A DNA stretch of 64,000 nt from Opisthocomus hoazin (GCF_030867145.1 NC_134436.1:5270001-5334000), one strand, 5' to 3'. Shown: positions 12,958-22,127, numbered from the stretch's first letter. Numbers and translations are program-made. The notes: generated by a model from the sequence alone, not told the origin.

Positions 12958-14250
12958 CCTGACAGGACAGTCACGCAATGGCCGCCGGGCGGGGCGGGCC
13001 GGAGCTGACGGCCGGCCGGGGGGGCCCAGGGTGCTCCCCGGGGGAGGCTGAGCCCTTCCCCCGGGCCGGAGACGCGGGGGGACTCCCGGCCGCGGCCCCT
13101 TTAAAGGCGGGGGGGGGCACAGGCGTTGCTAGGCGACGGGAAGGCTCCGTCGCGCCGGCCGCCATTTGCCGCGGGGGTGCGGGAGATGGCGGCGGGCGCT
13201 GCGGCCTTGGGGCGGGCACGGCTCCGCTGCCGGCGCCCACCGCGGCCCTGCCAGGTGCCCCCGCCCGGAGCAAACGCAGCGGGCAGCCGGGCGCTGGCTG
13301 GACCGTGGAAGTGATGGAGGAATGGTGGTTAATGAGCGGGTGCGGCTCGGCCTGCGCCCGCCCGGTGCGGGGCAACGGCCTTGGGTGCGTACGGAGAGCC
13401 CCGGGGTCTGCGCCGCGCCCTCCTCGCCCTTCCCCGTGGAGAAGCCACGAGCCGGGGAGCGGGGTCGCGCCAAGGCCCCGCAGCAGCAGGCGCTGGGGCG
13501 AGGGCCTGGCTGCGGCCTGGAGCTGCCCAGCCGGTCCCCCTGACGGCGCGGCCGGGCGGGCTGTGCGCGGCCGCCATGTCGGGAGGAGCCAGCCGAGCCG
13601 CGGGCCTCGCTGCAGCCCGGCCGCGGTTCTCCGTGCGGCTGCCCCGTGGGGCCCTGCCCTCTCCCGCAGCGCTGGCAGCGGGCCCCGGGGTGCGGAGGAG
13701 CGGAGGAGCGGGTGGATGCGGGGCAGGGCTCTGCGGCCACCCTCGCAGCCGCCGCCGCCGGCACCCTGCTCGTCACGGCCGTCGTCCACCTCGGTTTTGC
13801 AGGCCCCGGGTGTCAGGGTGACAGATGCAGCAGCAGCGAGAGCCAAGCCTGGCGCGGGCGCTGGAGAAGCGGCAGAGGACGGGTTTAAGGCAGTTGTACG
13901 AGTCGCTGCCCGAACCCCCGCTGCACCGCAGGCGTCGGCACCCGCCCCGGGCCGGCAGGACACCGGTGACCCCGGGCTGCGCCAGCCTCGCTTCCCACCG
14001 ACGGCCGTGGGATGCGGGGCACGACCCTTGGCAGAGGAGAGGGGGTGAAGCAGCATCTCGGCAGGATCCGGGCTGGCCGGGGACCGAGGGTCCGCTCGTC
14101 CCGAGGGGAGCTGCACCCCCCAGCGTTGGGGGTCTGTCCATCCCGCCCACCCCTGCGAACCCGGCCGCAGGTGGGGGCTGTGTGTGCGTCCCCACGGTGC
14201 TCCCGGCTGCGCTGTGCCGGGGCTGGAGCCAGCAGTGACTCAGCAGGCGC
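12958..14250. promoter_or_regulatory. CpG island with X-box and YY1-type sites (orphan promoter)
   Basis: Very CpG-rich DNA. It contains GTTGCTAGGCGAC (13125-13137), a near-palindromic RFX X-box as found in promoters of ciliary and testis genes; GCCGCCATTT (about 13159-13168) and GAGATGGCGGC (about 13182-13192), both YY1-type initiator motifs; and at 14236-14245 TGACTCAGCA, a Maf recognition half-element. This looks like an active TATA-less promoter. Its gene is unclear: it could drive PROB1 by way of an untranslated exon, or be what remains of the SPATA24 promoter, since SPATA24 lies between DNAJC18 and PROB1 in mammals. The large open frames here on both strands are consistent with CpG-driven absence of stop codons rather than genes. 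Confidence 0.6.
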
Positions 14251-15481
14251 CCGCCGGGCTGCCGTGCCGTGGGCCCACACTGTGGGGAGCCGGGCGGGGG
14301 GGGCTCGGGGACGCTCCCAGCCAGCCCCAGGCTGAGGGCCGGACCCCCCTCGCATGGGGGCCGTGGGTTTTAGGGTGCAGCATGCCATCCAGGCAGCACG
14401 AGGAGCTCCACCGCTGGCAGCCATGTCCCCCCAGCTCCCTGCGAAGGCAAGCTGCAGGGATCTGGGGGGTTTGAAATCCTCCCCATCTTGCACAGGGCCA
14501 CCGCGCCGGCGAGTGCAGCAGGCTTCTTCCGCTCACCGTGGCCACAAATGCCACCTGCAAGCACAGCCCTGCTCAGCAGCGAAGGGTTAAGCGCCAGCCC
14601 AGCGATCAGGGAAGCTTTCCTCTCCACATTTTCCTTGCCAAAGTTTAAATTTAGTCCCTGCATGAACCCAGGTGACTTGGGCATCGGGTTGCTCCGGGGC
14701 TGGCAGCGCTGGGGAGCACCTGCTACCACTGCTTCAGTGCAAAAATCCCCCCCAAAAGCTGGGGCTGAGCTTCGCTGGCGGCGGTCGGGGCCGGCGAGCT
14801 GCGGAGACGCTCGTGTGGTGCCGGACACCCCGTCCGCTTGCTTCAGGTGCCCCTGAAAAAGGCAAATTGTAGCCATCCATCGTTCGGCTCTTGTGAGTCC
14901 TGGAGATGCTCAGTGCTGGGTCTGGTTTCAAGCCTTGAGTACGCTCCTCGCCGCTTTCGATTAGTTTCGGGGGGAGCTGCTTCTTGGGGCAGGGGGGTTT
15001 TGGGGGAAGCCCCCAGGATGGGGACGCCCCATCCCTGTGACAAAGTGGGCAGAGGCGTTGGGGAAGGAGCCATGGCGGGGACGGAGCGGCAGCCCGGGGC
15101 CTGGCCGTGCCCTCCCCACCGGGGAGGGGTCTGCCCCAGCGCCGGGGGGCACAGCCCGGGTACCCCCGTGGGGCACGTGGCCGTCGGGTTTGGGGAGCAG
15201 CAGCGTGGGGTGAGGGAGCCGGGGCGGGGGCTGGCAGCCCCCCGGCAGCCCCCCGAGGCCGGGGGCGGCGGTGGCATCCCTGCAATGCGCTTGGCATCGC
15301 CTCCCCGGGCTGGCGCTCGCTGACGCCCATGTGATCGAGGGGCTGCTCCGTCCTGCCGCGGGGTCCAGCCGCCCTGACGGCGAGGGAGGCAGAAGGTCGA
15401 GCCCGCGTCCCCGGCGCAGCGTCCCCGGCTCCGAGGAGGGTCCCCCGGCACCGGCTGGCACCCCCCAGAGCCATTCCTGCC
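14251..15481. other. GC-rich upstream region or 5'UTR of PROB1
   Basis: GC-rich sequence between the CpG island and the PROB1 start. I could not identify SPATA24-like coiled-coil exons or any conserved frame. It may contain the PROB1 5'UTR or an intron joining the island at 13 kb to the PROB1 exon. Confidence 0.4.
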
Positions 15482-18400
15482 ATGATGCCCCGCGGGAAGA
15501 GGGACCCCGTCCTGCTCTCGCACGCCGAGCTGCCCAGCACCGATGGCGAGGGTCCCTGCGGCGGTGGGGATGGCCGGCGGTCTGCGTCGGAGGAGGAGGG
15601 CCACCTCCTCGGCCTTCCCCGCGACGACCTGGCCAAGAGCATGTCGGGCTCCTCCGTCTCCTCCTACCACTCCGCCCTGTGCTCGGAGGGGACGGAGACC
15701 TTCAAGGACTGCCTGGAGTTTCTGGAAGAGGAGGGGACTTCCCCCCGGGCTACCCCGGGGCGCTGGGCTCCGGCGGGGGCCCCCGGCGTCCCCCCGCCGC
15801 CCGGCCCCCTCGCCCGCCCGCGGCAGGCCCAGCTGTCCATCGCGGCTAAGAATAGCCCGGCGCCGGGGCAGGGGGGCAGGATGGGTCCCCGCGGCAGGGA
15901 CCATCCACCCGTCGCCGCCAGCCGCGGGGAGCTGGCCGTGCCCCGGCCGCCCGCGGGGATGCTCAGCGGGGCGCCCAGCGATTCGGACGAGGCGGACGGC
16001 GAGGTGCGGGCGCTGACGGCCAGGGCTTTCCACAGCCTCTCGGGTCTCCCCGGCGCCCGCCTCGACATGTGCAGCTCCCACACCTCCTCCAGCCTCTCCA
16101 ACTCGCTGTCGGAGGATGGTGGGCGGCCGCGGCGGTGGCCGGTGGCCAGCGGTGAGGCCCGGGGCACGGTGGCAGCCCCCCGTGGCAGGGTGGGCTGGCC
16201 CTTCCCCGCCGGCGTGGATGGGGAGCTGCCGGGCTTGCTGGGGAAGGAGCAGTTCGAGTGCGTGGACGTGGAGCTGGAGAGCGGCGAGGCCAGGAAGGGC
16301 CACGGCAAGAAGAGGACCGTCCCCAAGCGCCAGATCCTGCTGAAGAGGAAAGAGAGGAAGGAGACGGGTTTTGGCCCCTGGGCTGATGGCCTGGCCCCCC
16401 AGCCCCTGCCCCCTGCCAGGAAGGAGCCCCCCAGCAAGGGCAGGGCCATCAGCGAGGACTTCAGGCTCAACTACAAGCAGTTTGTGAAGACGGCCTCCCT
16501 GGATGCCGACACCGGCAAGACCAGGGCGGCCTCTTGCCTGGTGAAAAATGTCCTCGCCAAGAAAATGCAGTACGAGCAGAGGATCAAGATGGAGCAGAAG
16601 GGGCTGTGGGGCAGCTCGACCTCCTCGGGGCCGTCCTCGGCCGGCACTGACCTGCTGGGCGATGGCCTGGAGGGCAAGTCCAGCTCGCTGTCCCGCTCGG
16701 ACTGCAGCTTCTCGGCCGAGGACCTGAGGGGCGGCGGGATGCCGGTGGCCGTGGGGGATGCAGCCACCACCCGTCCCACCAAGGGGGTGGTGCTGAGCGA
16801 GGCAACCAGGGAGAGCGTCTGCAAGCTGAAGACGACCTTCAATGAACTCAACGAGAGGATGAAGTACCAGGAGGTGCTGGAGGGCCACCGGCTGCCCAGT
16901 GCCACCAAGGAACCGTCGTCGGAGAGGATCTGCTACCGGAGAGCCCGAGCCTTGTTCGAGGGCCACTCCGAGGCGAGGAGGGTGCTGGACGTTGCCCCCA
17001 GATTTGAGAGAGCGCCGAAGCCGTGGCCCAGCTTGAAGCAGCGAGCCATCCACCCCGGCCACCCCGCAGCCCTCGCTGTCGAGGCTGACGGCCCGCCACT
17101 CCCCGCCGCGTCGTCCCAACGCCTCTTCACCTCCCGGGCGCAGGAGGTGAGGCTGGTGCCGCAGAGCCGGCGGGAGCCGAAGCCGCCAGCCATGCCCCGC
17201 CAGCCGCCCAGCCCCGGCACCCCGGCCCGGGGGTCCCCGCCGGCTGCTCCCCCCGAGAAGGAAGAGAAGGGGCAGGGGCGCATCCCCCAGCCCCGGGACG
17301 TGCGCAAGCTGGTGAAGAGCAGCTACAGCCTCTGCTTCGGGGCCACCAGCGCATCCCGCGGCACCACGGCATCGGTGGGCGGCCGGGAGCCACCACCGGC
17401 CACCCCGCTCGTCATCCACTGCACCTCGGTCCGCCGGCGGGAGACAGCAGCCGGGCCGGGCAATGAGGAGGTGCTGGCAGCTGCTGGCCGAGAGTCAGCG
17501 CCCGCGTGTGCCGAGAGCCCCACGAAGCCCACCGGCCGCCGGCCCTCGCCCACCCAGGGCTCCCCCGTCCACATCACGAGGGTCCAGGCCACGCGGAGGG
17601 GAGCGGCCACCGCGGAGGGGCCACCGGCATCTCCCCCGCGCCGGGAGCGGAGCGAGCTCAGAGTGCCACCGTGGGCACCGGCGGCGGAGGGGGTCCCGCA
17701 CGTGGAGTCCCACCTGCACGTCCTGGTGGGCCGGCGTTCCCCGGCAGCGGCCCGGGAGGGCTCCCCGGCTCAGAGCAGCACCGTGCTGCGCACAGAGAAG
17801 ACCGTTCTCCTCCCGCCCCTGCCACCAGGTCCCACGGAGGAAGAGCAGGGACGCGGCCATGATGGCACTGGAGGGCCCCATGCTGCCGAGCGGCCTGAGT
17901 CAACGGAGCAGCGGCACGGCGGCAGCGACCGCAGGGACCCCCAGGCCAGAGCCCCGGCTGGCGGCAGCGCGCACCCACAGCCTGTGCAAGCCACGACAAG
18001 CAGCGCACCGGAGCTGCCCGCGAGCGAGCAGAGGCCGGAGCAGCCGGGCAGCCAGCCGGTGTCGGCAGGGAGCAGCGGCTCTGCTGGCAGCACTGGCCCC
18101 ACCACCCCGTTTCAAGCTGGGGAGGCCAGGGAGGGTCCCGCTGGCCAGCTGCCGGCGCGGAGGGAGGCCTGGGAGCATTTAGCGACGCGGGCGGCAGCCA
18201 CCGAGGAGTACCTTCCTGCTGCCCCGGCAGAGAACGCCAACTACTTAGCAATTCCTGTCAAAGCCCCCAAATCCTCTCCAATGCCAACGCTGCCCTCGGT
18301 TCCCAGCCCAGCCAGTGCATCCTTCGGAGCTCCCATGGTCCCCAACGTGTCCAGCGTGTCCTTTGGGACTCCTCTGGTCCCCAACGTGTCCAGCGCATCC

Positions 18401-19555
18401 TTTGGGACTCCTGTGGTCCCCAACCTGGCCAGCGCGTCCTTTGGGACTCCTGTGGTCCCCAGCCTGGCCAGCGTGTCCTTTGGGACCCCCATGGTCCCCA
18501 ACCTGTCCAGCACATCCTTTGGGACTCCTGTGGTCCCCAACAGGACCAACTCATCCTTTGACTACCCGTCAGCCTCCAGCCTGGCCAGCACATCATTTGG
18601 GACTCCCTTGGTCTCCAAGCCCACCAACAAATCTTTTGGGACCCCCTTGATCCCCTACCCAGCCAGTGCATCCTTTGGGACCGCCTTGGTCCCCAGTCCA
18701 GCCAGCTCATCCTTTGGGACCCCCTTGGTCCCTAATCCAGCCAACTCATCACTTGGGATCCCCTTGGTCCCCAATCTAGCCAGCTCATCCTTTGGATCCC
18801 CTTTGGTCCCCAAGCCATCCAGTGCTCCACTGGGGACCAGTGTGTCCACCCTGTCCGGTGGGGAAGCGCCCTGGAGCAAAGCCGGCCCCAAGGCCCCCCT
18901 GCCGCAGCCCCCCGAGGGCCCAGCCGCCACGGAGCACCCGGTACCACTGCCCCAGCCTCGCCTTGAGGATGCTCCCCATTTTCTGAGGAGGACTGACGGG
19001 ACCTCACCGAGCAGTAAGAGCATGCCGAGCCCCACCAAGCCCTTTGCCCCCCACATGCCCACGCACCGGAGGATGCTCGTCGATCCCGACAGCGGGAAGT
19101 GCTACTACATGGAGCCACCGCGGCAGCCCGAGCTGAAAACGCTCTACGACCCTGAGACGGGGCAGTACCTGGAGGTGCTCATCCCACCGGTGGCATCACA
19201 TGCTGGGCTGTACCAGGCTCCTTTCAACCCCCTGATCATGACTCCAGGGGTCTATGCTCCACCCTACGTGCCCTACGGTGGCTTTCCAGGGGTCCCAGCA
19301 GCCCCACCGCCTGCTGCCCCCTCCCCAGCACACACTGACCTGCCGGCTGCCGAAAACCCTGGTATCTCTGGGACCTTCAGCCCTGCGCCCAAGGGTGAGG
19401 GGCCGCCCGCTGCCGGGGGTCCCGACTGTGGGTACCTGGAGAGCCTGTACTACATCCCCACGGGGATGCGGGCCAGCCCCGGCCCCAGCCCCGGCCAGCC
19501 CCCTGCCCGCACCAGCCCTGCTGAGCCCGAGAAGGGACCACGGCTCCGGATGTGA
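15482..19555 (+). CDS. PROB1: Proline-rich basic protein 1
   Basis: A single uninterrupted frame of 1357 residues, as in mammals where PROB1 is also intronless but shorter (about 1,000 residues). The identity rests on three conserved blocks: RTVPKRQI (near residue 280) inside a basic segment, IPQPRDVRKLVKSSYS (near 600), and the C-terminal DUF4585-like block LVDPDSGKCYYMEPPRQPEL followed by LYDPETGQYLEVLIPP (about 1199-1238). The rest is Pro/Ser/Arg-rich and probably disordered. A 13-residue repeat array spans residues 947-1115. The start at ATGATG (15482/15485) is the first ATG of the open frame and has a fair Kozak context; a 5' extension through a spliced exon is possible. No enzymatic function is known. 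Codons are extremely GC-biased, which also opens long false frames on the other strand. Confidence 0.9.
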   Translation: MMPRGKRDPVLLSHAELPSTDGEGPCGGGDGRRSASEEEGHLLGLPRDDLAKSMSGSSVSSYHSALCSEGTETFKDCLEFLEEEGTSPRATPGRWAPAGAPGVPPPPGPLARPRQAQLSIAAKNSPAPGQGGRMGPRGRDHPPVAASRGELAVPRPPAGMLSGAPSDSDEADGEVRALTARAFHSLSGLPGARLDMCSSHTSSSLSNSLSEDGGRPRRWPVASGEARGTVAAPRGRVGWPFPAGVDGELPGLLGKEQFECVDVELESGEARKGHGKKRTVPKRQILLKRKERKETGFGPWADGLAPQPLPPARKEPPSKGRAISEDFRLNYKQFVKTASLDADTGKTRAASCLVKNVLAKKMQYEQRIKMEQKGLWGSSTSSGPSSAGTDLLGDGLEGKSSSLSRSDCSFSAEDLRGGGMPVAVGDAATTRPTKGVVLSEATRESVCKLKTTFNELNERMKYQEVLEGHRLPSATKEPSSERICYRRARALFEGHSEARRVLDVAPRFERAPKPWPSLKQRAIHPGHPAALAVEADGPPLPAASSQRLFTSRAQEVRLVPQSRREPKPPAMPRQPPSPGTPARGSPPAAPPEKEEKGQGRIPQPRDVRKLVKSSYSLCFGATSASRGTTASVGGREPPPATPLVIHCTSVRRRETAAGPGNEEVLAAAGRESAPACAESPTKPTGRRPSPTQGSPVHITRVQATRRGAATAEGPPASPPRRERSELRVPPWAPAAEGVPHVESHLHVLVGRRSPAAAREGSPAQSSTVLRTEKTVLLPPLPPGPTEEEQGRGHDGTGGPHAAERPESTEQRHGGSDRRDPQARAPAGGSAHPQPVQATTSSAPELPASEQRPEQPGSQPVSAGSSGSAGSTGPTTPFQAGEAREGPAGQLPARREAWEHLATRAAATEEYLPAAPAENANYLAIPVKAPKSSPMPTLPSVPSPASASFGAPMVPNVSSVSFGTPLVPNVSSASFGTPVVPNLASASFGTPVVPSLASVSFGTPMVPNLSSTSFGTPVVPNRTNSSFDYPSASSLASTSFGTPLVSKPTNKSFGTPLIPYPASASFGTALVPSPASSSFGTPLVPNPANSSLGIPLVPNLASSSFGSPLVPKPSSAPLGTSVSTLSGGEAPWSKAGPKAPLPQPPEGPAATEHPVPLPQPRLEDAPHFLRRTDGTSPSSKSMPSPTKPFAPHMPTHRRMLVDPDSGKCYYMEPPRQPELKTLYDPETGQYLEVLIPPVASHAGLYQAPFNPLIMTPGVYAPPYVPYGGFPGVPAAPPPAAPSPAHTDLPAAENPGISGTFSPAPKGEGPPAAGGPDCGYLESLYYIPTGMRASPGPSPGQPPARTSPAEPEKGPRLRM
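18320..18862 (+). repeat. PROB1: Coding minisatellite: 39-bp / 13-residue repeats in PROB1
   Basis: Thirteen consecutive 13-residue units of the form S-F-G-T-P-(L/V/M)-V-P-N-x-x-(S/N)-x, in perfect register, followed by one degenerate unit starting PLGTS. Examples are SFGTPVVPNLASA and SFGTPLVPNPANS. One unit (SFDYPSASSLAST) and one SLGIP unit are diverged. The DNA unit is about TCCTTTGGGACTCCTGTGGT plus CCCCAACCTGGCCAG. I do not know this array from mammalian PROB1. Confidence 0.95.
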
Positions 19556-19918
19556 CCACCCTTGGCTGGGTGGCGTGTCCCCTCCCGAGCGGCCGGGCTT
19601 TAACCCCAAGGCATCGTCACCCGCAGCACGGGAGGGACCCCCTGCCCACTGCTGAGCTGGTGAAGCGCCGAGGGGCAGCAGGCACCGGCTGGACCTCACC
19701 AGCACCTCGTAGGAACGCGGGTCAAAACGGTGTTTTCCAGTTGTGAGCACCTGGCAGCCCTGGGGTGGGGCTTGAAGTCACGGGCCCCGGCCGGCAAAGG
19801 GAGCGGATGTGTGGTCCCCATGTTCCCCCCCACACTGCTGGTCCCGTCCCAAGGGCGGCCTGGCCTGGTCGGCACAGGGGGACGATGGCCCGGCCGCCGC
19901 CGGACTCCCTGAAACAGT

Positions 19919-19924
19919 AATAAA
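19919..19924 (+). terminator. PROB1: Poly(A) signal AATAAA, PROB1
   Basis: AATAAA 364 bp after the PROB1 stop codon, followed by a T/G-rich stretch (CATGTTTGTGTGGTCTGTAAATG) that suits a downstream element. Confidence 0.75.
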
Positions 19925-20115
19925 AATGCTGAGACAGCGTTCAGTCTCGCATATTTCTCTCATGTTTGTGTGGTCTGTAAATGGGGGCGCGAAGGGCTCT
20001 CACGGCCCCGTCGGGGGAGCTGAGGCACTCGGACCCTGCAGTCCGTCCGTCTGTCTGTCCTGGTGTGCCCACCAGATGAATCCCTGGTCCCCAGGGCCAC
20101 GAGGGGACTCTGCGG

Positions 20116-20760
20116 TCAACGGTGACCCCTGAACTCCAGCCCTTGAACCCCAAACCACAGCCCAGAGCCCCAAACCGCAGCCCTGAAGACCAGTCCTGAA
20201 CCCCAAAGCCCCAGCCCTGAGCCCCATCCCCGAACCCCAAATCCCAGCCCTGAGCCCCATTGCTGGGCCTTAGCCCTGAACCCCAAATCCCAGCCCTGAG
20301 CCCCATTGCTGGGCCTTAGCCCTGAACCCCAAATCCCAGCCCTGAAGATCAGTCCTGAACCCCGAAGCCCACCCAGACCCCCATCCCTGAACCTCAGTCC
20401 TGAACCCCCAACCACAGCACTGAGCTCCATCCCTGAACCCCAAACCCCAGCCCTGAGACCCCAGCCCTGAACCCCAAGCCTGGAGCCCCCAGCCCCGAAC
20501 CCTATACGTGAACCCCAAATCCCAGCCCTCAGCCCCAGACTCCAGCCCTGAAGATCTGTCCTGAACCCCAAAGCCCACCCAGAGCCCCATCCCTGAACCC
20601 CAAATCCCAGCCTTGAGATCCCAGCCCCGAACCCCAAGCCCAAGCCTGAAGCCCCCAGCCCTGAGCCCCATCCCTGAACCCCAAATCCCAGCCCTGAGCC
20701 CCCAGCCCAGAGCCCCCATCCCTGAACCCTGTACGTGGACCCCAAATCCCAGCCGAGGAG
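20116..20760. repeat. Minisatellite of CCCTGAACCCCAAATCCCAG-type units
   Basis: About 0.64 kb of imperfect tandem repeats built from CCCTGAACCCCAAATCCCAG followed by CCCTGAGCCCCAT. A near-perfect higher-order duplication of about 54 bp is seen at roughly 20231-20337. The minus strand reads GGGG-CTCA-GGG-CT-GGG-ATTT-GGGG-TTCA-GGG, so many successive G-quadruplexes are possible. It lies between the PROB1 poly(A) signal and the MZB1 promoter. The Gly/Trp-rich frames on the minus strand are by-products of the repeat. Confidence 0.92.
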
Positions 20761-20930
20761 GGTCCGCGCCGTCCCGGGGAGGATTTGTGCCAAGGAGGAA
20801 GGGTCGGGCGTTACAGGACTGAGCGACACCGAGAGCTTCCCGGAGCGGGGCCAGGCGGTGGGGGCCACCCCACGCCCACCCCCTCGCCGCCCCGACGCCC
20901 CGGGGATGGGCAGTTGGCCGCAGCCGGATG

Positions 20931-21027
20931 CAGGTGCAGCAGCCGCGCGCCATCGCCCGCCGGCCGGCCCCGGGGGGGTTTATAGCCGCCCCGCGCGCCG
21001 CCACGGCACTTTCGGCGTCGTGGCACG
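20931..21027 (+). promoter_or_regulatory. MZB1: MZB1 core promoter (TATA-like)
   Basis: A TATA-like TTTATAG at 20979-20985, 43 bp upstream of the start codon, stands alone in GC-rich DNA and would place transcription start near 21010 with a very short leader. An E-box CAGGTG at 20931-20936 could bind E2A-type factors, which would fit B-lineage expression. The factor assignment is inference. Confidence 0.5.
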
Positions 21028-22123
21028 ATGCGGCCGGCGCTGGCGGCGTGGCTGGCCCTGGGCCTGCTGGCGGGGATGGGGGCCGAGGAGATGTGCGGGG
21101 GCCCCCCCGCCGCCCCGTCCCGCTCCATCCCCGCGCCCCAGCTCAGCCCCGAGGAGCGGCTCTCGCCCCACATGCCCGAATCCCTGCGCTGCGACGCCTG
21201 CCACGCCATCGCCTTCCAGGTGGGGATCGGGGAGACGGCGCCCCGAAACCGGGTGGAGAGCCCTCGCGGGGAGGGTCCGGCCTGGGGAGATGCTGCCGGC
21301 TCCCCTGGGGCATCCTGCTGACAGCTGACCCCACTGGCACCCCAAAAAGTCCCTCTGGGGCCAACAAACTCCCTTGCAGCTATGGACGGATCCACCACGC
21401 CGTGCAAGAGCGCTTCAGCTGCCGGGGCTGCAAGAAAGGGGGTGCAGACCCCGTCCCCGCGCGGGGGCAGGGTGACGGGGGGGCTGCCACCCTCACCGGC
21501 CGGTTTCTGCCCTTTTTCACCCCAGATCGAGGAGCAGCTGCGCAGGGCGGAGGGGAAGGTGGGCAGGAAGGCGCTGAGCGAGTCCGACTACGTGGAGGTG
21601 CTGGAGAGGAGCTGCTCGCAGGGCTGGGAGAGGTGAGCGGGGCGTCCATGGGGACGGGGGGTCCCCAGAGAAGGGGGGTCCCCAGGGACAGGGGGTCCCC
21701 AGGGACGGGGGGTGTCCCCAACCCCTGCCTCTCCCCGCAGCTACGGGGTGCAGGAGCTGGATGGGGAGAAGCGGCTGTCAGGGCCGGGGCTGCCGAGACA
21801 GGAGCCCATGAGCGTGATGGTGGCGGGGGGACCCTGGCCGGGCAGGTAGGTCTGGGGGGGTCGGCGGTGGGGTGGGGGTGCCAGGCACCGTCCCCTTGCC
21901 GCCATGGCGGGGGGACGCGGCGTGACCCTCTCCGGCTCCTCGCAGGCTCTCCAAGATGTGCCACGGGTACGTGGGCGAGCGGGGTGAGGCGCAGCTCTAC
22001 GGGGCTCACCGGCGGGGCCCGGCCGCCCTGCGGGAGCTGCTCTGCCACGGGGACAAGGGGCCCTGCGCCGGCGGCAAGGCCGGGGCGCCCGCCCCCCCCA
22101 AGGCGCTGCAGAACGAGCTGTAG
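21028..22123 (+). CDS. MZB1: Marginal zone B and B1 cell-specific protein (pERp1)
   Basis: Four exons: 21028-21219, 21526-21632, 21741-21845 and 21946-22123 (stop TAG), all GT-AG with consistent phase, giving 193 residues (human 189). A signal peptide (MRPALAAWLALGLLAGMG) is followed by HMPESLRCDACHAIAFQ with the family CxxC motif, DYVEVLERSC, LSGPGLP, SVMVAGGPWP, and RLSKMCHGYVGE with LLCHGDKGPC near the end. The cysteine pattern matches this saposin-like ER protein. It assists antibody assembly and GRP94 in plasma cells. The C-terminus is QNEL, a KDEL-like retention tail in place of the mammalian REEL. It lies between PROB1 and SLC23A1 as in mammals. Confidence 0.93.
21640..21722 (+). repeat. 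Short G-rich tandem repeat in MZB1 intron 2
   Basis: Four to five copies of a unit close to GGGACGGGGGGTCCCCAG within the 108-bp intron between 21632 and 21741. The repeat makes up most of the intron and is self-complementary (GGGG...CCCC), so it can form hairpins or quadruplexes. Confidence 0.8.
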
Positions 22124-22127
22124 CCCC

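Noticed and set aside
13186-13314. A possible first exon beginning ATGGCGGCGGGC with a donor after CCCTGCCAG, as a SPATA24 start
   Set aside because: No downstream exon with the conserved SPATA24 coiled-coil sequence could be found, and ATGGCGGC is itself a YY1 initiator motif.
12971-14116. Large open frames on both strands in the CpG island (381 and 356 residues)
   Set aside because: They overlap each other fully on opposite strands and translate to Pro/Ala/Gly/Arg-rich low-complexity sequence, as expected from CpG-island DNA. No conserved motif or splice-linked continuation was seen.
14843-17419. An 858-residue open frame on the minus strand, antisense to PROB1
   Set aside because: It lies opposite the GC-rich PROB1 coding frame, where stop codons are rare in every frame. 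Its composition (Gly/Arg/Pro/Ala) is low-complexity, it has no recognisable domain, and it mirrors PROB1 codon bias.
20116-21004. Gly/Trp-rich minus-strand frames of 244 and 250 residues (GWGLRAGIWGSG-type repeats)
   Set aside because: They are translations of the CCCTGAACCCC minisatellite and have no gene-like context.
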